Shown here: positions 36,987 through 48,195 of the stretch, in pieces
Layout of the letters: each line of letters starts with the position of its first letter
Position numbering within the stretch: position 1 is the first letter of the stretch
Origin: Cryptomeria japonica
Taxonomy: Eukaryota; Streptophyta; Pinopsida; Cupressales; Cupressaceae
Direction of reading: 5' to 3'
DNA length: 64,000 nucleotides
Assembly (NCBI RefSeq): GCF_030272615.1
Contig: NC_081406.1
Coordinates: 261,009,386-261,073,385, forward strand
Position numbers and translations under genes: made by a program
The notes under the pieces: generated by a model
Seen by the model: the letters and a program-made list of their open reading frames with translations, nothing else
The model's database searches: none
What the model was told of the DNA's origin: nothing

Positions 36987-37448
36987 TGTGAGATTTTGCC
37001 AAGATCAAGAGGCAATGGAAAGCACAAATAAGAGAGACAAAATATTTGATAAGAATAAACTGTATTCTATCAAGATGAAAATACTGATCAACTGGATCAT
37101 CAAGCGATACATACAATGAATATGAGCCTCCTTATATAGGCAAGGCTATATGGATATGTGAGCACACAAACATGACATGTGGCTCAATAAGAAATAAGGG
37201 TAGGTAGGAAATAAGTGTGGGTAGGTAGGAGAAACAATATAATATTCCACATGAGGTGGATCACCCACTGAATGTGGAGTGTAACAACAAGATCACACCA
37301 CAAAAGGTGGAAATTCTCCTACACACACTATCCCATTGTGGCACAAACACCCAAGTGTCTCATACCCAAACTACTATGAAATGCATTTCCTAAGTAAACT
37401 TAAGTAAAGTGTAATAATATCCATGATGAATAATTATTTACACCAACA
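36987..37448 (-). repeat. 5' LTR of the copia element (right end)
   Basis: Partner of 33227-33688, same length, followed by the target-site copy atttt. Confidence 0.85.
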
Positions 37449-38110
37449 ATTTTAGTGGGTTTTTAATTATTAGTTTTTTGATTTTTTTAAGATTGGTATT
37501 TTGGGGTTGGGTGAGCAAAATGATTATTGGAACATTGGTGGTAATTAGACTCCTTCTAGGAGAAGACAAAGTTTATCATCTTATTGAGTATCCACCCAAA
37601 GAAAAAACTTTTCAAAAAAAATAAAAAATAAAAAAATATCCTAACCAATTTTAGACTTTTGCATAACAAAGAACACCAACCATCTCATAACAAAGAACAA
37701 CTGCTCTCTCCAGTCTAGCGGCAAAGGCACAACAAAAGTCTTAGACATCACCTTATGTTGGACCACAAGATTTCCTCTTAAGAATGGAGTCCAACCTCTT
37801 CATTGAGGATGGAATTCAGCCCCTACATTAAGTATGGTCTAGCCCTCCATTAGGGAATAATAATAAATGATTTTGTTTGAGCATATTTATTGACAATAAA
37901 TAGATGGTGATGATCTTTGGCCAATCAGATGAGGTGAATTTTTCCTCCTCATATAAGGATCACTCTCAATGGTTGAGGTTTTGCAAGAGCTAGGATTTTG
38001 TCACCTTTACTTACTCTTGGATTTAAAAAAGGAGAGATAATAAGCACATAAAATTTGTTATTAGAAGATAAATAATGGTAATAGCTTCAACATGAAAATA
38101 AATAAAAAGT
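37449..38110 (+). repeat. Continuation of the LEA copy 3 3' flank
   Basis: From about 37550 (atcatcttattgagtatcca) it aligns with 13515 onward (copy 1) and 26250 onward (copy 2), confirming that the copia element split this flank. Confidence 0.55.
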
Positions 38111-38670
38111 AAAAAATTTAACAATGTAACTAGGCCACTTCAATGTAAGATTGCAATTTAAAAATTCTAGCAATCTTCAATGTAAGATTGCTAAGTTACC
38201 AAATAAATTAGAAATAAGATTATAAATTAAAGAATAAAGGAATAAATTTAGTTTTTAAAAAATATTATTAATAAATATAATTCTTTCATTTAAGTGGAAA
38301 ATAAACTAAAAATATTTAAAGAAGACCAGGAAAAGAAAATGTTAAATTTATTTAATATGTAATATGTAATATGTATATTTTTGATAAATAAAAGTCAAAA
38401 TAATGTAATAAATTACCAAGATTATAAATGACAACAAAAATTTAGATTTTACATGAGATTTACTAGCTTACCAAATAAATTAGAAAGATTATAAATTAAA
38501 GAATATATGAAAAAAAATAAAAATTATTATTAAATAAATAATAATAATATAATTTATATTAAATAAACTAAAAGTATTTAGACAAGACAATAAATATAGT
38601 TCTATAGATTTATATATATTATATTTAAGCTAAAAAAATATTTAAACAATACAATAAATTTAAACTAAAC
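38111..38670. other. AT-rich spacer
   Basis: AT-rich, with a locally repeated caatgtaagattgc at about 38140-38200. Nothing else recognised. Confidence 0.45.
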
Positions 38671-38799
38671 TTCTCGTTATTGCGGAAAGCTATTCACATG
38701 GTGGATGAATTTACCATGGAGATAATTTGTTTGAGAAGGAAGGGCATAGCCAAGAAGAAGAAAGATGACATTCTCTCTAGATTTATCGAGTTTGTGTGA
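38671..38799 (+). pseudogene. Short cytochrome P450-like fragment
   Basis: One frame reads FSLLRKAIHMVDEFTMEII then RRKGIAKKKKDDILSRFIEF and meets a TGA at 38797-38799. This matches the region before the I-helix of plant CYP86-clan enzymes (CYP704/CYP86), where a helix ending in two or three Arg/Lys precedes the phrase DDILSRF. The catalytic I-helix and haem-binding region are not found nearby in frame, so it is a gene scrap. Assignment rests on about 40 residues. It lies between LEA units 3 and 4. Confidence 0.45.
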
Positions 38800-39660
38800 T
38801 AAATAAGTCTTCGGCCAGAGCGATGTTGAAAACAAGAGGTAGCAACAGAGAAAATACATTATAAAGATTAGTGGTAATGGACGGTCATGGAGGATGCTAA
38901 ATCCCAATGGGCGACACCCACAAGGAATAGCCTATCAACAAAGTTACTAGGAGACAGGGTTATTTGGAGACGTTGGAGACTAGTATTGGTATTGGTACCA
39001 CCAATTTTCAAAGATAGGAGATGGGGTACTTGAAATGCCAATTTTTTTTATAATAAATAATAATTTCCAAAAAATATCATGAAATAGAACTTGAAAAACA
39101 AGAACAGTGGCAAAGTTTAACATTAACTTTAAAATTGAACAAAAAAAATTAAATTAAAATTGCTTATACTATTGTACCATAGTCTGTCTCAATGCTTCAA
39201 TAAAAGTAAAGTAATATAGGTGTTGAGCGCACTCAATATTGTCAGCTAAATAGTAAAGACAATTTCTCTTTAGACCATTATAATGACAAGAAATCAATCA
39301 TACAACTGTTTATGTCCATCTCAAAAAGTATATACTCTTAGTGGATCTAATCACCATAACTTTTCATGGATTTTTATCTTCTTGCAGCACAGTTTCCTTA
39401 TTAGTTATTTCCCTACGAAATTGCTTTGCTACAAATTTATTTGTTTATTTGCTTTTTTTTTTTTTTTTTTCCTTTTACCACATTTTATCCTAAATTTTTT
39501 TGATCAAAATTTTTTTTATAATCAGAAAACTTCAGAGATGACAAGAGACGAAAGCCAAAAACACCCTATGTATTAGAAAGTTTCTAGAACGTCTCCAATA
39601 CTAGAAACACATCTCTATCTTCACCTAATTAAATAAGGAAATTACTCTTACTTTCCAAAA
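38800..39660. other. Spacer, nothing recognised
   Basis: No gene; a 20-base T run near 39450-39472 and AT-rich words. Confidence 0.4.
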
Positions 39661-40280
39661 TTATTTTATAATTTTTAAATAATGACATGTCATCATCTTA
39701 TTCAACCACTCATTTGATCGTGTGGTAATAATGATGGTGAAGAAAAATCATACACCAGCTTCTAGAAACAAAGGTTTCGTGTATCCTCTTCACATATATT
39801 TTGTTCACGTGGTCCATGAATGCTCAAATACATTCCCTTGCAAATATTTCTATCGCACAATCTGCTTCTGGAAAGCTACCCCTACCAAGTTGTCCGACGT
39901 GGAAAGTCATCAAAATAATAATGAGAAGCATCTAGCAAGTGGATGAGAAATATACATTGTCTTTATACTTCAAGAGGATATAAATAGTCTCTTTCGTTGA
40001 CGCCCTCCGCAACCTCACACATTTGTAAAAATATATGTATATACACACAAATTTCTTTAACAAGTGGGGTTGGTCAAATTTATGCCTATATAAGTTTGAG
40101 TAAGGTGATGTTTTTTCTTTCTTTGGAAGGACTATTCTCATTATGTGTAGATTAGTTTTTCAAAATTAGGGTTCATCACTTATGATTGGAGTTACGAGTC
40201 AGAGAAATCATAAGTAGAGGGTCTTATTTTGATAATCTTTTATATGAATATTTGACAATTATATTAGAATTTGAACTTTG
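39661..40280 (+). pseudogene. LEA array copy 4: promoter and flank remnant with both exons deleted
   Basis: Sequence from about 39690 (catgtcatcatcttattcaac, then gtggtaataatgatggtgaag) follows the LEA promoter block of copies 1-3. It includes an ABRE-core acgtgg at 39897-39902 (ccgacgtggaaagtcat) and cgttgacgccctccgcaacctcaca near 39993-40017. Beyond that neither the TATA box, the two exons nor the intron can be found. Sequence like the 3' flank (acaatttgatatttgaacac) resumes near 40340. The 18-bp palindrome is also not intact here. The unit is therefore a dead LEA locus. Confidence 0.6.
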
Positions 40281-42067
40281 ATGATAAGAATCACAACACC
40301 ACAATTTAACTATCACACCACATTTCTTCATTCTACAATTTGATATTTGAACACATTTTCTGAGACGTAAAAGTTTTTGTTTATATTACATTCAATTTTT
40401 TTTAGGGAATTTATTGTTGGCAAATATTTCTATGAGTTGAAATTTTAATTGTTTAGTATGTTTTTATTTTATTTAGTAACAAAAAATTAAAAAATTATTC
40501 TCATCATACTATGCAATTATCTAGTCAAATTGTTATAGAGGTTAGTAGATAAATGGAAATCTTGACACTAATCTTTTGCAGACTATTTATATGATATCTT
40601 TATATTAATCATAAAATAATAGAATACACAATGCAAGGTTTACAAAAAAAGGTAGTTTACTAAGCTACAGACCAAAACATAAAATATCAAATATAGACAC
40701 AAGAGTTCAGGTGGAGATGGATCATCCTATTGAGTAATCATATAGGGGGACAACTATTCAAAAGGAGATTCAATGATCTCTTATCTATCTCAAGGGTCTT
40801 TTACATCAAGCAACACTAATATTCTCCAACCTAATGCTAGGGGCACACTAAAATCCTCAACACCATCCTATGTTAAAGCACACAAACTTTATTTCTAAAG
40901 GGAGGATTCCAACCCCCCTATTGAGGAGGCAATGCGAAATAACTTTGCTTGTGTGAATGAATTTATTGGTAAGGCACCTATGGTGGCAATCTCTAGGTAA
41001 ATCCATTAGGTGGAACTCTCCTAATGGAATAAAGAACACTTCACATAGTGATTGAGGAGAACATGCAAGTACTAGGTTCCAATATCAATTCCATTTATGC
41101 TTGGATTTGAAAAATAATTAAAGGTAAACAAATAACTTTCTTTTCAAGTGAAAAATTACAATAATAGCTTGAAAAAGAAAAATAATAGTAATGCTAGCTT
41201 TCAAGAGCTAAAACAAAATAGAAGTGTCAGGGTTTAGGGAGACCAAAGTAATAAACAATATTAATTATAATGCATAATAAAAGAGGCAAAAAATAAAAAA
41301 AATCATTATAACACATAGATTCAATGTGGTTCACCCAATGCAGGCTACATCCACAAAGAAACAACCATCGACTTTCTTTTTATTATCCAATGAAGAACAA
41401 ATTACAATTTGATGGCTTTTCACATTTCACAATCATTTATTTATCAAGCCTTTTTAGCGGTTTACAAAGGTTGATTTACATACCAAAATACCAACCAACT
41501 TCTTTATTAAATAATATGTAATTTTTACTTACGGGGTGCTACTCCTAGCAACCCTCGTTAAGGGACAGTCCCCCACAAAGCCCATAGGAGGGGCTCTGCC
41601 CCCTACACTCTCCTATTAATTGATTTAGGGGGAAAACATGACTAACAAAGTCACCAAAATTTAAGCCTACCAACATGATCAATCACCACATATGCATGTC
41701 TTTGACCGAGTGGAAACCCTTAGTAAACTAGACACTAAAGAACGTAAGCAATTTTGCGCTCAAGTATAGACCAAAAAAATCTTTTAAGCCTAAAAACCAA
41801 GTTAGAGGGGATAATCCAATCCTCATCTCTTGTTAAGATTACAAAGTATCAAAGAGAAAGGCCTAAAGATATTTATAGGAAAGACCTAAAACATAATTCC
41901 TAAATGTAGTGTCAAATTTTCATTACCATTCTTTGCACTTAGTGAGATGAGGCTAAAGCCTAAACTTGTGAAGCATGACATATGCAATTATCTCTTGCGT
42001 TTGAATGATGCAAGGAAAATTAGAAAATTTGTTGCAAGTTAGGCCATGAGGACTAGTCTTGAGAAGA
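40281..42067 (+). repeat. 3' flank of LEA copy 4, up to the CACTA insertion
   Basis: Aligns with the copy 1 and 2 flanks (for example 40590 tattaatcataaaataatag against 13391). A block at about 41225-41650 interrupts the alignment. The final trinucleotide aga (42065-42067) is the left target-site copy of the CACTA transposon. Confidence 0.6.
41225..41650 (+). mobile_element. Probable LTR-like insertion in the copy 4 flank
   Basis: Roughly 425 bases opening tgtcagggtttagggagacc, with ttcaatgtggttcacccaat and a GC-rich ggaggggctctgccccct, are absent from copies 1 and 2 at this point. The words resemble copia-type plant LTRs. Borders and duplication were not resolved. Confidence 0.35.
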
Positions 42068-42098
42068 CACTAGTACATTCGGAGCTAATTTCCGATGG
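42068..42098 (+). repeat. Left terminal inverted repeat of the CACTA element
   Basis: Begins CACTAGTACATTCGGA and ends TTTCCGATGG; pairs with 63335-63372. Confidence 0.85.
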
Positions 42099-42560
42099 CC
42101 GATTGTCAGAATTGCGACTAATTTTCATCGGAGTGCCGACAAAAGTAGCCGTCAAAAACTCGTCATCGGATTTGTCGACGATGCCCTGACCGTCAGAAAT
42201 ACGACAATCCCATGGACTTTGCTAACGGTTGGCATGATCGCTCTTCTAGTCAAAAAAGTCGTCAGACATGCAGCATCCCCGTTTGATGCTTCAATAGATT
42301 TCGTCGCAAAGCCGACGGCAATCGCACCGACGGTGATGTTGTTTGTTTGACGCTTGTGTCGTCGGTCCATTTGGAGGCATCGACGATGGTCCGACTACGA
42401 AGTGTCGTCGCACGTACAACATCCTCGTCGGATGTTTATGTAGTTTGAGTCGGCAATGTGACGACTCTAGAATATTTCACCGACGAGAACGTTGTATGTC
42501 CAGCGATTTCATCGTCAGTGGAAAGCTTGGTGTTCGTCGTAATTTCGACGATGATAATAT
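42099..42560. repeat. Left subterminal repeat region of the CACTA element
   Basis: Many short variants of tcgtc, gccgac, catcgg and gacgatg in both orientations (for example 42127-42142, 42168-42183, 42300-42330). These are the usual transposase (TNPA) binding arrays. The GC-rich, CpG-dense composition stands out from the surroundings. Confidence 0.6.
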
Positions 42561-42694
42561 TTTTATCAATTTTTTTTTATTATTATCCAGTCATTGATAT
42601 GTACAACGAATGATATTCTATCCCCACCACCTACCAGTAGGGGGCATAGGTTTGAGGCTAATATGAGGCACATGGTTTCAAGCTAATATGATGA

Positions 42695-43335
42695 GGCGCA
42701 CCATGGTTGAGATGGCCCAACTCCCTAGTCTCACTCTAGGACTAAGCTCATGCCGTATCTAAATGAAAGACATCTCAAATACATCATTGGTGGAAAGCTA
42801 CAAAATGTCATTTTCATACATAAGCAAGACATACACAATTGGGCACAATCACCAAGAGAACAATAAAAAGTGTGTTTGAGATCATTGCCCTAATTGTGGT
42901 GTGGTCACAAAGAGATCACCGTAAATTTGTCAACCTTTCCTTCATTTAAACCAAGTAAACCTTTATGTATATGCATATGCATATGCATAAATTTGTCAAC
43001 CTTTCCTCCATTTAAACCAAGTAAACCTTTATGTATATGCGTATGAATATGCATATGTATATACATAAAGGTTTACTTGGTTTAAATGAAGGAAAGCTTG
43101 AGAAATTTACGGTGATCTCTTCGTGACCACACCACAATTAGGAAAATAATCTCAAACACACTTTTTACTGTTCTCTTGGTGATTGTGCCCAATTGTGTAT
43201 GTCTTGCTTATGTATGAAAATGACATTTTGCAGCTTTCCACCGACAGTGTATTTGAGATGTCTTTCATTTAGATATGGCATGAGCTTAGTCCTAGAGTGA
43301 GACTGGGAGTTGGACCATCTCAACCATGGTGCGCC
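42695..43335. repeat. Long inverted (fold-back) repeat, ~300-bp arms
   Basis: The left arm starts ggcgcaccatggttgagatg (42695) and the right arm ends with its reverse complement at 43335. The arms match over about 300 bases with few mismatches and meet near 43046. The centre also contains a tandem copy of a ~64-base unit (42926 and 42989), and a third inverted scrap lies at 43520-43585. A transcript would fold into a near-perfect hairpin. It could be a MITE/fold-back element or a small-RNA source. Confidence 0.75.
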
Positions 43336-44759
43336 TGCATATGTATATAGTTTTGTGTATTCATTAAAGATTTTCATTTAATTTTGAGCATTTTGTGGAT
43401 GGTATAATCAAGAAACATATCATCACCCTCACCAATTATGCTCAACTGATTTTAGTACAACCATTTGATTGTTAATAATTTTTAAATTAAGGGAGTACTT
43501 TTCAAAATACATATCCATAGGCATATACATATACATAAAGGTTTACTGCTTGGTTTAAATGAAGGAAAGGTTGACAAATTTCTCCATGTAGTTTTACCTG
43601 ACTCTAGAATTAGTCAGTTGTTTAAAACAACTCATAACCATTGTAACAAAATTCACACTAATAATATATTTCCTAACAATTTTTATCCATGAATGATATT
43701 TGGGTTTACAATCTCGAATTCAGTACATGCAATATCATTAGAACTGAGACATCAATAAACTTGTTTCAAATCAGAAACACTGTGATTTGAATTGCAAGAA
43801 AACTATTTAATGTAATGCCTTTTGTTTGTATTTTGGAAAAAAGGGTTGGCTGCAGAATTTTGCAGAGCATACTATTTGAGTAATTTACATGTCAAGTGTT
43901 TGTTATAATATCTGAAAACTAAATCACGAAAAAGTGAAAAAAAATTGGTTAGCAAATCAAGGGTGCACTTTACATTCTTGTTGTTATCCAATTCACTTAC
44001 TTTAGCTCTGTTTCTTTCTTCAGATTTGGGGTCTAGAGCTCCTCCCTAAGCAGAGATTGTTGGTTTTGTCTCCCCTGCTTTGGCTGGAAACTTTCTTGCT
44101 ATCTTTGGTAGTTTGCCCTCAAAGTTCATCTTCTCTATTGGTCGGACTGCTATTTTCCCTACCTTCTTCTCCAAGTGCTCCTCCTCTTGTTTCCAAGATT
44201 TTTCCTTTGCCTTCTACACAATGGCCCTTGGTTGTGCCTTCATGCCCTCTTAATGTCTTCACTGGGTTCCTGCTTCCTTCAAATGATGGCTTCTCTATGT
44301 TATGCAATATCCATCTTGGATCTTGCAACATCAAATTCTAGCATGGTTGATGTTGATGTGAGTGATTGGACAATTGTTTTTTATCACATTTTTTCTATGA
44401 GTAAGAAGATCCTTCTCAAGCAGTTTGGTGCTGTCAAAAGATAAATAAGTTGTCAAGAAAGGTGAGGGCTAAAAAGAATCTTTAGATTAATGTTTCTGAT
44501 TGTGTTGGTTATTGTTGATGTGGTTTTTCATTGATTTTCTTTAGTTATTCTTCACCAATAGCCTATTTATAACAACTTTATCTGTTTGAAGTGGGTCCTC
44601 TCTAGAACCTACAACCAATTTATCAAAATAAAAGACATATTGGAACATGCCAACACAAAAATATGTCATTTTTATATGTAAAACTAGAATGTTCAGGTTT
44701 TCTTGAAAACAATCAAATTGAAGTTCTCATCTTGGTCTTACAAGTATTAGAATTCTTAC
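43336..44759. other. CACTA interior, unidentified
   Basis: No recognised gene. A GC-richer stretch at 44000-44440 (Ser/Leu/Pro-rich open frames on the + strand, for example 44057-44341) may be another captured fragment, but no family was recognised. Confidence 0.35.
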
Positions 44760-45049
44760 CTAGCAGGATGCTCCTCACAAGGACGATTGTATGTTGTCCA
44801 GACTGGCTCGCCCTGGAAAAGCCTCAGGATCTGCGATAAAAGCCAAAGAAACAATAATAATATCCTCTAGTTTCAAATAAGAAATGATTTATAGTGAGTT
44901 TCCTTGAGATAAAAGAGAATTTACATTAATGTATTTGTTTGTGTCGAGGGTAAATCGATGATAGATTCCTCTTGGGAGGATAATCATATCCCCCTTCTTA
45001 ACCCATCTTTGTATCCATTGATCCTCTTTATCCCTTACATCAAAGGAGC
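44760..45049 (-). pseudogene. Two captured exons of acireductone dioxygenase (ARD) inside the CACTA element
   Basis: On the minus strand, 45049-44925 reads [20 protein letters not shown] then [20 protein letters not shown], preceded by a ...TATAG acceptor and followed by a GTAAAT donor. After a 94-base intron, 44830-44760 reads ILRLFQGEPVWTTYNRP then CEEHPAR, with CGCAG and GTAAG boundaries. This is the C-terminal half of the cupin-fold ARD of the methionine salvage cycle, which oxidises acireductone. The last metal-binding His of the family lies in GIYHRF. Phases join correctly and neither exon has a stop. No other ARD exon was found on either side, so I infer a captured gene fragment, as CACTA elements often carry, and not a working gene. 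Confidence 0.75.
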
Positions 45050-48000
45050 CTATAACAAAAGAAACATAAAACTCAAACGTCAGTATATGTCATTGATAAC
45101 TCCCATTTTATGAATTCTTTCAAATTTGTCTTCGCTAGAGTGAGCTTGCTAATAGGCTATTGCTATATACTAAGAATTAAATTGCTGAAATTCCACGACT
45201 TCGACCATAAATACACATAGACTGGGTTCAAGTAATGTATACAAGAATTAAAGGACAATGGAAACTTTTCCATTGTCTGTAATAGATAGCAAGAAGGAAA
45301 GACTGTTATCTATGTAACATCTATTTGACAATTTTGGATTCATAACTTTACGTATAAACATATACAACCATGGTATATTGCAAAATGACATAAAAAATCC
45401 ATTTCATGCAATCAATAATTTTGTACAAAGGGGAGGATGCTAATCATGTCACCCTAAATATTCACAAACAGGTATTGAAGGAATGCTGACAATAAATATG
45501 ATAAAATAATGCTTGGTTTAGAGGATATAGCTAATTCACCCCTCAATTTAAAAGAAATATCAGGTAAAATTTAGTACTTCTTTTAAGTTGATCACATTAT
45601 GATGTAGCACATTACTCAATACTACAACACTGCCACTAGAAAAAGGCAGCAATCTGTCAAAAATAAATAGTGATAAATGATAGGATATAAACTGTGCTGA
45701 AATGGTTTTGTAATATTTAGCTCTTTTAATATAAATCCAACTTTTATTTAGCAAAAAAATATATTGATGAGCAAAATGGTTAAAAAAATAGAGTTTTTTC
45801 TGTATATTGAACATGAAAATTTTCAATGATGGTGTTTTGAGATGGATAATTGGAATCCCACTATTTTCCCTAGATTGTTTTAACCAAAATTTTGGACATG
45901 ATTCCATTTATTTTGCACTCCATGGTTCACAGGTTATTAGGATTAATGGTTATGTTTCCATGGTGTTTGGATCCAAGCAAAACAAGTTCAATGAATCAAT
46001 AAATGTAGTTTACTTGATACAAAATGTTTGTATATAGATATGATATACAACATACATGGTGCATGGCAGATCACAAGTTCTTTGATGACTGATTGACAAG
46101 AAATGGCAGATCTACTAACAAGTTTCTTCTTGTTCTTAATGGTCCACAAGTTTACTATTTGCAGATTACGTTTCATAGTCACAAGTTGATGGATCACATA
46201 GATCATTAATTATAGATTATTTCAAGTTGTTCATGGTTTGTTGTCACCTAGTTTCTAACCTAATTTTGCATTGTTTTCTACTTTATTTCCTAGCATTCAT
46301 CTGCACTTGAGTCATTCCTGTGTTGCTTCAGATATGTTGTTCATGATTTATCCTCAACTTCCATGGTTAGTACCGATTTTGCATTTGACTCAACATAATT
46401 CCTAGTTGTGTATTGTACTTCACACATCACACAAAAAGGGTTATTTTAGGAATTATGATATGATATAGTATTTTACAGTCCTAATATCTAGGTCATTAAA
46501 CTTTCACATATTGATGTATCACAGTTAGTTATTTTATAATTCGATGTGTGCTTAATGTACCTAGTTTATGGAGTGATTACGTGTTTGTTTGATTGGAGAA
46601 AATTAACCAGTCCAATTTGTAGGCTAGGGCTGTTATATTGTTGGTAATATGGTTTGGTACATACATTGAATTAGAAACATCTTTTATTGATTAATGTAGA
46701 TTCTAAAGATATTCTTTTATGAATTCTGGTGTCTTAGTTAAAAAATCATACCAAGATGTATGTATTGGAGCTAGTGTTCCACAAGGACATTTCCTCCCCC
46801 AAAATCGTTTGTTTTTGAAATGGGGACACCTTTAGAATACAGGGACTTGGATGGGACATCCCCCCTGCAGCCCCAGTGCAATCCAATGCCATCATCTTTG
46901 ACACATCTCTAGAGCATCCTTGAGACGTTTGAGGGACTCCCAAGAGCCTCCTGACCATCTCAGGGACATCCAAGCATCTCCCATGGCCAACCAGCCCATA
47001 AGTGATTTAAAAAAAATCAGAACTTTTTTTCAAACTCCATGCCCAAGGTCAAACCCTCACAGCCTATGGGTCCCACCCAAATCCCACCAACTTTATAAAA
47101 CTGCCTCCTATTTTTGTTTTAACTCACAAAAACAAAGAGCAAGAAGCTGACAAGTGTGAATGTGAGAGTGAGTTGCAGGTGCCAGGTGAAAAAGTGAGAG
47201 TGCAGAGCAAGACAGTTGAGGAGAAGTAAGAAGAGAAGTGATGCCAACTTGCCAATTTGTAATGGTCTACCCCTGTTTTGAAACCAATTTCTTTTGCACC
47301 TTTTCAACTATGCTTCTTGACAAACAATTTACTTGAATGCTCTACTACTACTTTTCAGTTTGTCTTTCTTGATTTTGTGAATGCCAATGTTTGTTTGCTG
47401 ATACTTTTGAGATGGCATTTTGGCAAACAACATGCATGCACTAAAAGGGTTTCAATTTGGAATTGATATTGATAGTGCAGATATCACTTTATAATAATCA
47501 AGATTTGCATTCACTAAAATGATTTTAATCAACTAAAGAGCAATATTCATGACTTACAAGTAATAAAAAAACTTACAAGGATGAGGCATATTCATGACTT
47601 ACAAGTAATAAAAAAACTTACAAAGATGAGTTATATTCATAACTTTTGCAGTCCCGCCTTGGATATCAACACTAGAAGCAATTCATATTGTTCGTGTACA
47701 GACAAGACAATATGGGAGTTCATTATACCCAACAACTTGGTGTTGTTGTTCGTGTTTGCTCTGTTGGACCCTTCAATTAAGATTCAATATACATTATTCA
47801 ATAAGATTAACTGCACAACATAATGAAATAATGAAAAAGTGTGTTATCTTGTTGAGCTTCGCTTGGTTTCAAGAATAGTTTAATATTCTCTACTTAATAG
47901 GGCCAACCACGTGAAGGTGGAAGCTCATTTGGCCCCTCCCCCCCTAACATCACTCTAAATTCCTCGTTAACATCTTATAACATTCATTCATTCATTCTTT

Positions 48001-48195
48001 CTACCATTAATAAAATATAGCATTCATTCATTAATATCACATAACGTTCATTAACACATAACATTGATTAACATTAATTAACATGCAACATTCATCAATA
48101 TTAATTAACATATATCATCCATAACCATTAATTAGCACATAATTACATTCACTAACACATAAAAATTAGTCATTATCAAATAAGTTAGATTACAA
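45050..48195. other. CACTA interior, mostly unidentified
   Basis: No firm gene. A tandem duplication of about 44 bases (catgacttacaagtaat...) lies near 47549-47636, and degenerate attcattaacacataac-type minirepeats lie at about 47980-48160. The stretch 46780-47250 is GC-richer and could be another captured or nested piece. Confidence 0.35.

Larger units (their letters stand above)
33227..37448 (-). mobile_element. Non-autonomous gag-type Ty1/copia LTR retrotransposon, looks whole
   Basis: A 4222-bp element with two 462-bp LTRs (33227-33688 and 36987-37448) that start TGTGAGATTTTG and end ACACCAACA, flanked by the 5-bp duplication ATTTT (33222-33226 and 37449-37453). The minus strand carries one long uninterrupted frame and a tRNA-Met-type primer site next to the right-hand LTR. 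There is no integrase, reverse transcriptase or RNase H, so it would need a helper. The LTRs differ at about 8 positions by eye (about 1.7%), younger than the gypsy element. It sits in the 3' flank of LEA copy 3. Confidence 0.88.

Noticed and set aside
41225-41650. rRNA- or structured-RNA-like GC-rich stretch (ggaggggctctgccccct)
   Set aside because: Short and embedded in an LTR-like insertion; no rRNA or tRNA structure could be made.
47640-47780. Possible captured exon after a tttttgcag-like acceptor reading PPWISTLEAIHIV
   Set aside because: Only about ten residues look familiar and no family or donor site could be confirmed.
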